Shown: in pieces, positions 38,475 to 46,574 of the stretch
Layout of the letters: the number at the start of each line of letters is the position of its first letter
How positions within the stretch are numbered: position 1 is the stretch's first letter
IMG/VR virus record: IMGVR_UViG_3300042562_002373
Span: 1-52,315 of that record
Strand: one strand, 5' to 3'
DNA length: 52,315 bases
From: a virus
Made by a program: the position numbers and the translations under genes
Notes under the pieces: generated by a model
Databases searched by the model: none
What the model saw: only the letters and a program-made list of their open reading frames with translations
Told to the model about the DNA's origin: nothing

Positions 38475-39407
38475 ATGATTAGTACATTAATTTTTGTAGC
38501 AGCGTTAATTATCGCAGCATTAGTAGCTATCTCAACGAAAGATAGTATGTTCGAAGGAACTGGTTATAACCGTGAATTCAGATTCGTATGGTTATTGAAA
38601 CCGATTGGTATCTTTATCTTAGGTATCATCTTAGCATCAGCACAACCATTCGCTATCGAAAGAATCGATGCTGGACATGTTGGTATCAAAGTAAACTTAA
38701 CTGGTAACAGTCGTGGAGTTTCTAAGTATGAGTATAAAACTGGATGGGTTTTATATAATACATGGACTGAGAACATCTACGAGTTCCCAACATTCCAACA
38801 ACACATTGAGTTTGAAGCACAACAAGTAATTACACGAGGTGGGTTCCCAGCGGATATCAAACCTACATTCAATTACTCATTGAAAGCTAATGCTGTTGGA
38901 GATATGTTCGTTAACTTACGATTACCAATTAAAGATATTGAACAAGGATGGTTGAAAAATGCAATCGTTGGTGCTGTGAATGACGTGGCTAACGGATGGG
39001 AAGTAGATTCAGTATTTGGACATAGACAAGCGTTTGAAGCTGCTATCGTAGCTGAATGTAATGTAAGATTATCTAAATGGTTTACAGTGTCTCAGATGCG
39101 TTCTAATATCGTTCCACCAGAAGCGTTGCAAGAATCTATTATAGCTAAAACAAAATCTATACAACAAGCAGAAGCATCTATTCAACAAGCAATTGCTGCA
39201 CAAGCTGATGGTCAACGTAAAGTTGCTGTAGCTAAGGCTGACTCTGCTGAGATGATTATTAATGCATCAGCACAAGCATACTCAATTAGATTGAAACAAA
39301 AAGAGTTAACACCAAACTATATCGAATTCAAGAAAATCGAGAAATGGGATGGTCAATTACCTACTACTGTTGCTGGTTCATCAGGAAGTTTCATAAATAT
39401 TAAATAA
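38475..39407 (+). CDS. SPFH/prohibitin-family membrane protein
   Basis: 310 residues. Two N-terminal hydrophobic segments (MISTLIFVAALIIAALVAIS and IGIFILGIILASAQPF), an SPFH domain (about 62-215: IDAGHVGIKVNLTGN, GWVLYNTWTENIYEFP, VPPEALQESI) and a coiled-coil tail rich in Ala and Gln (TKSIQQAEASIQQAI). SPFH proteins such as HflK/HflC form membrane rings that control the FtsH protease. Third-position C/G is higher than in neighbours, so expression is probably high. A role in protecting phage proteins or in membrane changes is inferred. Confidence 0.9.
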   Translation: MISTLIFVAALIIAALVAISTKDSMFEGTGYNREFRFVWLLKPIGIFILGIILASAQPFAIERIDAGHVGIKVNLTGNSRGVSKYEYKTGWVLYNTWTENIYEFPTFQQHIEFEAQQVITRGGFPADIKPTFNYSLKANAVGDMFVNLRLPIKDIEQGWLKNAIVGAVNDVANGWEVDSVFGHRQAFEAAIVAECNVRLSKWFTVSQMRSNIVPPEALQESIIAKTKSIQQAEASIQQAIAAQADGQRKVAVAKADSAEMIINASAQAYSIRLKQKELTPNYIEFKKIEKWDGQLPTTVAGSSGSFINIK

Positions 39408-39421
39408 ATTAAAGTTTGCTA

Positions 39422-39435
39422 ATATTTATTAATAT
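39422..39435 (+). promoter_or_regulatory. Late-type element overlapping a small ORF start
   Basis: ATATTTATTAATAT on the plus strand. It runs into the ATG at 39434, so it cannot serve that gene in the usual way and may drive the RNA at 39541-39612. Confidence 0.4.
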
Positions 39436-39535
39436 GATTATAATTTTTATATTAGCAAATATGTTAATGTTTTGGTTAGGTTATAAATTTGGTTCAAGAG
39501 TCAAAAAAATAAGACTAAATCAAAACAAATACTAA
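39434..39535 (+). CDS. Small membrane peptide, 33 aa
   Basis: MIIIFILANMLMFWLGYKFG followed by a basic tail (SRVKKIRLNQNK). One membrane helix with positive-inside tail. Lies 26 bases after the SPFH gene. Short, so only moderately sure it is expressed. Confidence 0.5.
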   Translation: MIIIFILANMLMFWLGYKFGSRVKKIRLNQNKY

Positions 39536-39540
39536 AGATA

Positions 39541-39612
39541 AACGGATTAGGACCGTCTATGGTTACAAACCATCAAAACCTCTCAGAAGTGTCGCTACCA
39601 ATGAGAGGTTTT
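39541..39612 (+). ncRNA. Triple-hairpin RNA with terminator
   Basis: Three hairpins in a row: ACGG/CCGT (39542-39556), ATGGTT-ACA-AACCAT (39559-39573) and the long stem AAAACCTCTCA/TGAGAGGTTTT (39575-39612) followed by T8. The last alone is a terminator for the SPFH transcript; the compact series before it could be a small RNA or a 3' protective structure. Confidence 0.55.
39575..39612 (+). terminator. Rho-independent terminator
   Basis: 11-bp stem with 16-base loop and T8 tract; ends the NAD/SPFH transcription unit. Confidence 0.88.
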
Positions 39613-39627
39613 TTTTATGTCTTAGTG

Positions 39628-39658
39628 TTGCTTATTTAATAAAAGTTTACTATTTTTG
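39628..39658 (+). promoter_or_regulatory. Host-type promoter
   Basis: TTG, 20 bases, TATTTTTG; five bases before an ATG at 39664 (or 14 before 39673). Confidence 0.7.
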
Positions 39659-39663
39659 TAAAA

Positions 39664-40146
39664 ATGAATTTAATGGAAAATAAAGCAGAAAAAATAGTGA
39701 ATGATTTACTTACTAAATGTGCTGATATTGGTTTAAATGAAAAGATGGCTCTTAACTGTAGCATTCTACATGCAAATCAAGTGTTATCTGAACAAACTAC
39801 AAGTCAAAGGCAATTACTATATAAAAACGTATTATCAATACTTACCGATATGGAAAAAAATTGTATAATTGATTGGGACCTTTATCATGAAGCAAATAAA
39901 ACGCCAATCACAATTAAAACTTATAACTATAAAGATTTAATTACGATTACAAAGGGTAAAAAAGGTGGTAAACCTTGCGTTAGAGACACTAGAATTAGTG
40001 TGATGGATGTTCTATCCTATTTAAGTAATGGAATGTCTCACAAAGAGATTATGGATGACTTTCCAGAACTAACTAAAAACGACATCAATGCATGTCTTGA
40101 ATACGCTAACCAAATTTTAAATTATTTATTTACAAATGAAAAATAA
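39664..40146 (+). CDS. DUF433-domain protein
   Basis: 160 residues (152 if the ATG at 39673 is used... both near the transcription start). The C-terminal 65 residues match DUF433: KGGKPCVRDTRISVMDVLSY, GMSHKEIMDDFPELT, DINACLEYANQIL. DUF433 is a winged-helix domain found in antitoxins of the VapB45 type. The N-terminal 80 residues are helical and unrecognised. No adjacent toxin gene is visible, so it may be a free regulator or antitoxin that blocks a host toxin. Confidence 0.82.
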   Translation: MNLMENKAEKIVNDLLTKCADIGLNEKMALNCSILHANQVLSEQTTSQRQLLYKNVLSILTDMEKNCIIDWDLYHEANKTPITIKTYNYKDLITITKGKKGGKPCVRDTRISVMDVLSYLSNGMSHKEIMDDFPELTKNDINACLEYANQILNYLFTNEK

Positions 40147-40402
40147 AAATAAGATATTAGATATTGTAGGTGGTATACTAGGTGGTATACTTGTATTAGG
40201 ATTATGCATCTTACCATTCTGGTCTTTAAAACAAGAAATAGATTTAATCAATAAATGTAAATATACAATTATTGACGCTAATGGTACTAAATACCATGCT
40301 AAATCATTTACAATGGTAAGAGGTGTTAAAATAATTAAACTAGTTGATTACCAAGATAGAAAAATAACTATATACGGTGTAAAAACCATAATTGAAAAAT
40401 AA
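40136..40402 (+). CDS. Small membrane protein, 88 aa
   Basis: MKNKNKILDIVGGILGGILV ... LCILPFW gives one membrane helix; the rest (YTIIDANGTKYHAKSFTMVR) is a small beta domain outside. Overlaps the DUF433 gene by 11 bases. Unrecognised. Confidence 0.75.
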   Translation: MKNKNKILDIVGGILGGILVLGLCILPFWSLKQEIDLINKCKYTIIDANGTKYHAKSFTMVRGVKIIKLVDYQDRKITIYGVKTIIEK

Positions 40403-40403
40403 T

Positions 40404-40700
40404 ATGAAAGATTTATACGCAAGTTTAAACGAAAATAATCCAGCACATAAAATGGTGATGAATATTAATAAGAAAAATGAAGAGTTATATGGTCCATATC
40501 ATAGTGAATGTGGATTGTTCCAAACTTTTTGTCATTGCGAGTTCCCTGAAATAAAATCCAATGAATTATCTGAAGCTAATAAAGAGATTTATTCAGATAT
40601 CGAGACTCTTATTATGCATTGGTGTAATGATGGTACCAAAACTGCTGGTACATTAACTAGAAGAATAATGTATGAATTAAATAAAAAAAATATATTATGA
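40404..40700 (+). CDS. Hypothetical protein, 98 aa
   Basis: ATG at 40404 rather than the TTG at 40392. MKDLYASLNENNPAHKMVMN; contains three Cys/His-rich points (HSECGLFQTFCHCEF) that may bind zinc. Overlaps thyA by four bases (ATGA). Confidence 0.72.
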   Translation: MKDLYASLNENNPAHKMVMNINKKNEELYGPYHSECGLFQTFCHCEFPEIKSNELSEANKEIYSDIETLIMHWCNDGTKTAGTLTRRIMYELNKKNIL

Positions 40701-42010
40701 ATAATTTAGATAAACAATACACAGCATTACTACAAGATATACTTGATAATGGTCATCAGAAAGGTGACCGAACTGGAACTGGAACTATATCAGTATTTGG
40801 TAGACAGATTCGCCACAACATGAAAGATGGGTTTCCGCTTATCACTACAAAGAAAATGTACTGGAGTGGCATCGTAACCGAGTTAATTTGGTTCTTGCGT
40901 GGTGATACAAACATTAAATTCCTTGTGGATAATAATTGTCATATTTGGGATGGAGATGCCTATAAGAATTATTGTAATGATAAGAATACAGTAGGCCCAT
41001 TAACAATGGCACAATTTATTGAAGAGATAAAAACGAATGACGAGTTTGCTAATAAATGGGGTGAATTAGGTCCCGTGTACGGAAAGCAATGGAGAGAATG
41101 GACTTACTTAACTAAAGAACAAAAACAAGATGTTGATGGAATAGATGAAGAAATATGTGGAGCTGATATGTGGGATGGCATTAGACATTATAGAACATTT
41201 GACCAAATCGCAAACCTAATCCATGACCTTAAAACAAACCCAGATTCAAGACGTTTGATGGTCAACGCTTGGAATGTTGGAGAATTGGATTCAATGGTAC
41301 TTCCACCTTGCCATTATGGATTTCAAGTTTATACAAGAGAGTTGAGTGGTGAAGAAAGATGGGATTTATTAAAGAAGAATGTTGGTAAAGAATTATTTGA
41401 TTCTTGGGTATCTGAAATAGTTCCGTTCGGTGGTGGATTAAGTGAATACTTACAATCATATAATATCCCAACCAGAGCAATCTCATTAATGTGGAATCAA
41501 CGTTCAGTAGATACATTCTTAGGTTTACCATTCAATATTGCATCTTATGGATTGTTATTGGAAATCATTGCCAAAGCAGTAAATATGGTTCCTGAAGAAT
41601 TAATAGGAAACTTAGGTGATACTCATCTATATTCAAATCATATTGAACAAGCCAAAGAACAAATTGGTATGGAATTGAGTAATGAAGAACGTTATAATAT
41701 TTGGTTCACTAATAATTATGAGACTGGAATGGAAAGATTCTTTGACCCAAATAATTTACCAGATTTTGAAGATTCATATTACGAACCAACACCTAAACGA
41801 ACTAGAGAACCATATCCATTACCAACATTAAATATCAACACAGAGTTCTGGCAATATGAAGGTGGAGAATGTGGAATAGGACCATTGGATGCAACTGGTG
41901 TAATTAAAGCATTTAGTGATGATAATTTCTGTAGATGCTTATTGGAAGAAGATATTCAATTAGGTAACTACCAATCACACCCATCTATTAAGGCTCCATT
42001 GTCAAATTAA
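40697..42010 (+). CDS. thyA: Thymidylate synthase, enlarged
   Basis: 437 residues. Makes dTMP from dUMP with methylenetetrahydrofolate. Motifs in order: GDRTGTGTISVFGRQIRHNM, TELIWFLRGDTN, LGPVYGKQWREW, DSRRLMVNAWNVGELDSM, the nucleophile C205 in LPPCHYGFQVY, RSVDTFLGLPFNIASYGLLL and GDTHLYSNHIEQ. Usual length is 264-320; extra segments lie before YRTFDQI, after VYTREL (about residues 215-250) and at the C-terminus (about 60 residues). All catalytic parts are present. Confidence 0.95.
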   Translation: MNNLDKQYTALLQDILDNGHQKGDRTGTGTISVFGRQIRHNMKDGFPLITTKKMYWSGIVTELIWFLRGDTNIKFLVDNNCHIWDGDAYKNYCNDKNTVGPLTMAQFIEEIKTNDEFANKWGELGPVYGKQWREWTYLTKEQKQDVDGIDEEICGADMWDGIRHYRTFDQIANLIHDLKTNPDSRRLMVNAWNVGELDSMVLPPCHYGFQVYTRELSGEERWDLLKKNVGKELFDSWVSEIVPFGGGLSEYLQSYNIPTRAISLMWNQRSVDTFLGLPFNIASYGLLLEIIAKAVNMVPEELIGNLGDTHLYSNHIEQAKEQIGMELSNEERYNIWFTNNYETGMERFFDPNNLPDFEDSYYEPTPKRTREPYPLPTLNINTEFWQYEGGECGIGPLDATGVIKAFSDDNFCRCLLEEDIQLGNYQSHPSIKAPLSN

Positions 42011-42011
42011 T

Positions 42012-42218
42012 ATGGAAAGAGATTTAAATTTTAATGACGTGCTGACTGAAATTTCGACACGTTTAACTACCGTTACTTATCAAGGTGATTTATCTGATAT
42101 TGGTAATGAGATTGGTCATATATTAGGTAATATTATACCTAACATGAATCAAGAAGAAATAGATACATTTATAACTGGGTTTAAACATGGTGTTAGTTTA
42201 ACAAATGGAACACATTAA
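42012..42218 (+). CDS. Small conserved phage protein, 68 aa
   Basis: MERDLNFNDVLTEISTRLTT ... GHILGNIIPNMNQEEID. Helical and soluble. Seen as a type of short phage protein; no function. One base after thyA. Confidence 0.72.
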   Translation: MERDLNFNDVLTEISTRLTTVTYQGDLSDIGNEIGHILGNIIPNMNQEEIDTFITGFKHGVSLTNGTH

Positions 42219-42222
42219 TAAT

Positions 42223-42705
42223 ATGAAAAAAGACGAATTAATTTATTTAGCTTCACCATATAGTAATGGTAATAAAGAAACTAATTTTAAAATCATCAGT
42301 AACATTTCCGCTGACTTAACCAAAGAAGGTTATACAACCATATCACCAATAACATATGGTCACACCCTATTGCAATTTAAAGAAATGCCAGATGATTGGG
42401 GTTTCTGGTTAAACTTTTGCTTAACATTATTAACTAAATGTGATAGATTGGTTGTATGTAAAATGAATGGTTGGGAAGAGTCTATTGGTGTTGAAGCTGA
42501 AATTAGTTATGCTAGAGACCATGGTATTCCTATCGAATACTATGAAGTCACTAATGAGTATGTACATGAGATTCATAAACAAGAAGTTATTAAAAAATGG
42601 GATAAAGCTGGTTTTTTAGATGGATTAAATCTTGATAATATAACGCTACCAATCGCTAAACGTGTTTTTAACACTGGTATCCAAGATAATAAAACTGAAG
42701 AATGA
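42223..42705 (+). CDS. DUF1937-type deoxyribosyltransferase-fold protein
   Basis: ATG at 42223 preferred (four bases past the upstream stop); an ATG at 42205 would overlap. IYLASPYSNGNKETNFKIIS, PITYGHTLLQF, DDWGFWLNFCLTLLTKCDRL and GWEESIGVEAEISYARDHGI match DUF1937, related to nucleoside 2-deoxyribosyltransferases. Probably nucleotide metabolism next to ThyA. Confidence 0.82.
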   Translation: MKKDELIYLASPYSNGNKETNFKIISNISADLTKEGYTTISPITYGHTLLQFKEMPDDWGFWLNFCLTLLTKCDRLVVCKMNGWEESIGVEAEISYARDHGIPIEYYEVTNEYVHEIHKQEVIKKWDKAGFLDGLNLDNITLPIAKRVFNTGIQDNKTEE

Positions 42706-42830
42706 AAATACTATACTATATAATTAAAGGAATATCAATGATATTATTATCACCAGTGGTTATTATCGCGATACCTGGTGCTATTTTACATTTCTTAGCA
42801 GAAGAAATTGAAGAACGTATTTATAAATAA
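42702..42830 (+). CDS. Small membrane protein, 42 aa
   Basis: ATG overlaps the stop of the DUF1937 gene (ATGA). MKILYYIIKGISMILLSPVV gives one long membrane helix, then an acidic tail (AEEIEERIYK). Coupling and composition support a real gene. Confidence 0.6.
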   Translation: MKILYYIIKGISMILLSPVVIIAIPGAILHFLAEEIEERIYK

Positions 42831-42838
42831 AATAATAT

Positions 42839-43924
42839 ATGCCAAAAAAAAGAACAAAAAAAAGTCTACCAGATTTTAGTTATACTCTGGATGACCAAGG
42901 GTTTAGAATCTATTCAGACCCAGTAGTAGCAAAGGTTTATGGAAACCTAAGAAATTTATCTGACCTAGTTGAAAGGTCTCAGGATAAAGCTGATAACGAA
43001 TTCCAAGATGTGGCTAGAATGATTATGGTTGATGGTAAACAAGATAAAGCTACCGACTTCCTAATTAATATCATTTGTAGTAGTTTTGAATTTATTGGTG
43101 AAGCTGAATTTGCTGGTGCAAAAATAGCAGCATGGTTAATCACTGGACTTATCGATACTTATCGTGAATCAACTCCAACAGATTTGCAAGGTGAAATTGA
43201 TGATGCATGGCAAGGATTGTCAAAAGCATTTCAATCAGTATCTGATGATGTATCCGATTGGATGGATAAACCAGAGAAATATTGGGGTGTTAAATATACT
43301 TCACCATACAGCACTGATACAGCATCAATCGATGATTTAAACACTATTGATATGATTCCAAATAATTCTCAAAAAGAATTTAAAGAAGCTGCAATATTAA
43401 TCGGTAATAAAGCAAAATATCTTGTAACAAAATCATTATTCCATAGAAAATGGCGTTTTGATAATATTGAGACTGGTGTTTGGTGGGATGCTTATTATAC
43501 AAGATGGAATAGCAATTACCAATGGGATGGTCCAAAATATGATGGATTAAATATTCAATGTATGTTTGGTGAATGTACATCATTCGTAGACCAAATTGTT
43601 GATAATGTACTTAACAGTAATCACGCTATCTACATCTCAACTGAACACCATGAAGAGTTTACTCATAACTGGTTTAGTAACGATACTAACTATGTAGGTA
43701 ACTATTACAGACAATGGTTCTTACAAGATAATAATGGTACCGCACCTGAAGATTTATTACATTGGTTATATACCGATGGGCCAACAGCAAATCCAGATGG
43801 GATAGCATCAATGTCTGATGTATTCACTAACTGGGGGTTAGCTGGTAAACCATTACCACATATAATAATAAAAGAATGTTGTTTTAAGTTTTTTTGTAGA
43901 AAAAAAATAATAAACCTTGCGTAA
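42839..43924 (+). CDS. Unrecognised 361-aa protein
   Basis: Basic start MPKKRTKKSLPDFSYTLDDQ. A helical region with hydrophobic faces (FLINIICSSFEFIGEAEFAG, AKIAAWLITGLIDTYRE, about 85-120) is followed by a Trp/Tyr-rich C-terminal half (WWDAYYTRWNSNYQWDG; HHEEFTHNWFSND). No known motif. The last 15 residues are Cys/Lys-rich (KECCFKFFCRKKI) and overlap the promoter of the next gene. The amphipathic helices could interact with membranes. Confidence 0.75.
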   Translation: MPKKRTKKSLPDFSYTLDDQGFRIYSDPVVAKVYGNLRNLSDLVERSQDKADNEFQDVARMIMVDGKQDKATDFLINIICSSFEFIGEAEFAGAKIAAWLITGLIDTYRESTPTDLQGEIDDAWQGLSKAFQSVSDDVSDWMDKPEKYWGVKYTSPYSTDTASIDDLNTIDMIPNNSQKEFKEAAILIGNKAKYLVTKSLFHRKWRFDNIETGVWWDAYYTRWNSNYQWDGPKYDGLNIQCMFGECTSFVDQIVDNVLNSNHAIYISTEHHEEFTHNWFSNDTNYVGNYYRQWFLQDNNGTAPEDLLHWLYTDGPTANPDGIASMSDVFTNWGLAGKPLPHIIIKECCFKFFCRKKIINLA

Positions 43925-43947
43925 TGTGTTTTTTATGACTATATTTG
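43917..43947 (+). promoter_or_regulatory. Host-type promoter
   Basis: TTG, 20 bases, TATATTTG, five bases before the small gene at 43952. Confidence 0.75.
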
Positions 43948-43951
43948 CAGT

Positions 43952-44119
43952 ATGAAAAATAAAAAACATATTACGTTAATTGAAATGATATTATCATTAT
44001 CACTATTGATTTTTATCATTTGGAATTGGAATGAATCAAGAATAACTGTTGGTCACTTCTTTTCTTTAGAATTACTCGCAATGTTGTTTTGGTACAGATA
44101 CGATAACTTTAAAAACTAA
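43952..44119 (+). CDS. Small membrane protein, 55 aa
   Basis: Two hydrophobic helices: IEMILSLSLLIFIIWNW and FFSLELLAMLFWYRY, basic N-terminus MKNKKHI. Starts right after a strong host-type promoter. Function unknown. Confidence 0.62.
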   Translation: MKNKKHITLIEMILSLSLLIFIIWNWNESRITVGHFFSLELLAMLFWYRYDNFKN

Positions 44120-44124
44120 TAATT

Positions 44125-44652
44125 ATGGGTTGTGATATACATTCTTACGCAGAAGTAAGAAATAAAGAAACTGGTAAATGGGAACAAGCTCTTAATTTCA
44201 CTACATTAAGTGATTTTGATAAAGATTGGCATAAATGTGAAAAAGGTGACCATCCATTTGATTGGAGAGGTTATGGTATGTATGGATTCTTAGCTGGAGT
44301 TAGAAACTATAGTCACATTGACCCAATAGTTGAACCTAGAGGTATACCACCTGATGTATCAGATGCGGTAAAATCTGAATATCTATATTGGTATGAAGAT
44401 GCTCATACATCATCACATATCTATCTAAGAGAACTTGCTGAGTTTGATTATACTCAAGAATTCTGGAATAGAAGAGTTACCAAACAAACTGGACCAAATA
44501 GTTGGGATGGTGCCGCATTGGCTGAAGAAGGCGAAGGTGAAGTTTTATCTATTAATGATTTTTTATCTGAAATGTTTTTTCAACATATTGAGGATTTAAA
44601 AACATTAGGTGACTTGGATGATGTAAGAGTAGTATTTTGGTTCGATAATTAA
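44125..44652 (+). CDS. Conserved phage protein of the MGCDIH type, 175 aa
   Basis: MGCDIHSYAEVRNKETGKWE, then GYGMYGFLAGVRNYS and DAHTSSHIYLRELAEFD. This start and the Asp/His content are shared by many phage and some bacterial proteins of unknown function. Cys/His/Asp placement suggests metal binding. Confidence 0.85.
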   Translation: MGCDIHSYAEVRNKETGKWEQALNFTTLSDFDKDWHKCEKGDHPFDWRGYGMYGFLAGVRNYSHIDPIVEPRGIPPDVSDAVKSEYLYWYEDAHTSSHIYLRELAEFDYTQEFWNRRVTKQTGPNSWDGAALAEEGEGEVLSINDFLSEMFFQHIEDLKTLGDLDDVRVVFWFDN

Positions 44653-44653
44653 T

Positions 44654-44884
44654 ATGGATGATAGTTTTACATTAAGAAGTGGAAAATATGCTGGCAAAAC
44701 TATTGAATGGTTAAGAAGAAATGACCCACAGTATTTAGAGTGGATTACCTTAAATCAACCAAGAATGTTGCAAGGACCAAAACAATCAGAGAAACCAAAA
44801 ACGGAAATACCTGATGAAGAAACTGTTTCAGCAATGAAACCTAATTTAAATTTTGACAATGAAAAGCAGAAGAAAAGCAATTGA
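44654..44884 (+). CDS. ExoX-like C-terminal domain protein, 76 aa
   Basis: FTLRSGKYAGKTIEWLRRND PQYLEWI matches the small domain found at the C-terminus of exodeoxyribonuclease X and as free-standing phage proteins. It probably binds DNA. Tail is Lys/Pro-rich. Confidence 0.78.
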   Translation: MDDSFTLRSGKYAGKTIEWLRRNDPQYLEWITLNQPRMLQGPKQSEKPKTEIPDEETVSAMKPNLNFDNEKQKKSN

Positions 44885-45209
44885 AAGCAAATTAATCGGT
44901 GAGAGCAAAACATCACCAGGGTATTTTAAATACCTATTCACTATCCAAGAAGTGGATGGTACTGTTCATGATATGCCAGCATATGGTAAAGACATGGAAG
45001 ATGCATTAGAACGTTTAGTATGGGTTGAACGTTCAAATAAAAAACCTTTTAGTGTATTAGTAATTTCAATGTTACTAACAATGATTGTGGTACCATCAAT
45101 TATCGCAGCATTAACTAGTGAACCATTATGGGTTATTGGTGCATTAGCAATCGCAACATTATTTGGTGTTGTTATGGTTAGAGTTGATAAATATTTTAAT
45201 AAAAAATAA
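44859..45209 (+). CDS. Membrane protein, 116 aa
   Basis: ATG at 44859 chosen over a TTG at 44853. A cytoplasmic N-terminal domain (YFKYLFTIQEVDGTVHDM) and two membrane helices (FSVLVISMLLTMIVVPSII, LWVIGALAIATLFGVVMV) with a basic end. Overlaps the ExoX-like gene by 26 bases. Confidence 0.78.
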   Translation: MKSRRKAIESKLIGESKTSPGYFKYLFTIQEVDGTVHDMPAYGKDMEDALERLVWVERSNKKPFSVLVISMLLTMIVVPSIIAALTSEPLWVIGALAIATLFGVVMVRVDKYFNKK

Positions 45210-45215
45210 TAATTT

Positions 45216-45398
45216 ATGAAAAGATTACCAATAAAAATTATCAAATTTTTATCCAACAAATTAGGATACAAGATTGTGATGTTAAAAGCCAAAAATGGAA
45301 CAACAACCATTGAGGGGGACAAAGAACTACTGATATACACGGATATATCAGGATATTTTTTCAAAAAAGAACCATTAAAAAGAACAATTAAAAAATAA
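45216..45398 (+). CDS. Small basic protein, 60 aa
   Basis: MKRLPIKIIKFLSNKLGYKI then a small beta segment and KKEPLKRTIKK. Strongly basic; unrecognised. Confidence 0.65.
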   Translation: MKRLPIKIIKFLSNKLGYKIVMLKAKNGTTTIEGDKELLIYTDISGYFFKKEPLKRTIKK

Positions 45399-45399
45399 T

Positions 45400-45576
45400 A
45401 TGAGTGATAAATTTTTAGCATGGCTTTTTGGTATATCAGCTATAGCGACTACTTACAATACATACCTATCAAATCAAGATGGTAATTTTGATGCAACATT
45501 AGGATGGATAACAGCAACATGCTTCTCGTTATCAGCATTAGGGGCTTATTTAAAATTAATTAATAAAGATAAATAA
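45400..45576 (+). CDS. Small membrane protein, 58 aa
   Basis: MSDKFLAWLFGISAIATTYN, then LGWITATCFSLSALGAYLKL: two membrane helices. Starts one base after the upstream stop (TAATATG). Not recognised. Confidence 0.65.
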   Translation: MSDKFLAWLFGISAIATTYNTYLSNQDGNFDATLGWITATCFSLSALGAYLKLINKDK

Positions 45577-45577
45577 T

Positions 45578-46132
45578 ATGAAAAAGTACACAGTTTCCAT
45601 ACAAGGATATGGTCATGAGATTACCATCGGTTCAGTAACTGATGAGCAAAAAGAAATTCTTAGTAACGAAGAAAAAGAATTGATTGATATCGCTAACGAA
45701 GATTTAGATGATTATGGTGGGTATCATGAAATTGATAATCAATACCATAGATGGGGAGCGGTTGACCGTTATACAATTACAATTGAAGATGAAGAAGGTA
45801 ATGTAGTTTTTGAAGTTGATGAAAATACTTTATATGACCACGATACAGATGATTTTGAATTAGTTGAGTCTATAGATATATACGATAAAATAAATCAAGA
45901 TTTAGATTTATTGGTTTGTGTTGCACAAGAAAAAGGTAGTTTCTTTATGGGTGATTTCGAGACTGAAGAGTTTGATTTAACCAAATTAAAAATAACTATC
46001 GATACAGATATCGTAGCTTGTGACTACAATTTTAGTGACACAGTATCTGGTGTTTTCTATGATGAAGAAGAAGTGGATAACTATGGTGGTGACACTAGTG
46101 GTAAATCATTTGATGTTTATAAAAACTTTTAA
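45578..46132 (+). CDS. Highly acidic protein, 184 aa
   Basis: MKKYTVSIQGYGHEITIGSV at the start, then dense Asp/Glu (NEEKELIDIANEDLDDYGGY; TIEDEEGNVVFEVDENTLYD). The acidity, together with early position, would fit a DNA-mimic type anti-defence protein, but no family is recognised. Confidence 0.78.
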   Translation: MKKYTVSIQGYGHEITIGSVTDEQKEILSNEEKELIDIANEDLDDYGGYHEIDNQYHRWGAVDRYTITIEDEEGNVVFEVDENTLYDHDTDDFELVESIDIYDKINQDLDLLVCVAQEKGSFFMGDFETEEFDLTKLKITIDTDIVACDYNFSDTVSGVFYDEEEVDNYGGDTSGKSFDVYKNF

Positions 46133-46133
46133 T

Positions 46134-46373
46134 ATGAGAGCAAGAGATTTCGCGTTTTGGCTACAAGGCTTCTTTGAAGTTGCAAACCCAAGTACTATAG
46201 GTACAAAAGAAACTGAGATGATTAAAAAACATTTAGCTTTAGTTTTTAAACATGAGATTGACCCAGAGATGGGTGATGAGCAACATCAAGCCGAACTAAA
46301 CGCTATTCATAAACCTAATAGTTTAGAAAGTTATTTAAGACCACCTCATGAAGATGGTGTAATGAGATGTTAA
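46134..46373 (+). CDS. Small conserved phage protein, 79 aa
   Basis: ATG at 46134, one base past the upstream stop. MRARDFAFWLQGFFEVANPS, then KKHLALVFKHEIDPEMGDEQ. The 'FAFWLQGFFE' opening is common in small phage proteins of unknown function. Confidence 0.75.
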   Translation: MRARDFAFWLQGFFEVANPSTIGTKETEMIKKHLALVFKHEIDPEMGDEQHQAELNAIHKPNSLESYLRPPHEDGVMRC

Positions 46374-46391
46374 TTATTAAAAAAAATAAAT

Positions 46392-46574
46392 ATGAGTGAG
46401 TTTCAAGTACATAATAATACTGACTGTTCTGATGGACCAAAATCAGGTGGTATAGTTTTAAAAGAATTCATTGTTAGATGGGATTATAACGGTGATGGTA
46501 AAATAGTAGTATCATTAAATGATGCTAATGATAAATTAATCCAAAGTGTTGAACATGTAAAATCTAGAGTATAA
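46392..46574 (+). CDS. Small hypothetical protein, 60 aa
   Basis: MSEFQVHNNTDCSDGPKSGG then IVLKEFIVRWDYNGDGKIVV. Small beta domain; shares one base with the AAA+ gene start. Confidence 0.65.
   Translation: MSEFQVHNNTDCSDGPKSGGIVLKEFIVRWDYNGDGKIVVSLNDANDKLIQSVEHVKSRV

Noticed and set aside
41262-41531. Minus-strand frame inside thyA
   Set aside because: Covers the catalytic segment of thymidylate synthase, which is clearly coding on the plus strand.
44966-45421. 151-codon minus-strand frame
   Set aside because: Opposite three consecutive plus-strand genes with coupled starts; composition is that of antisense to membrane helices.
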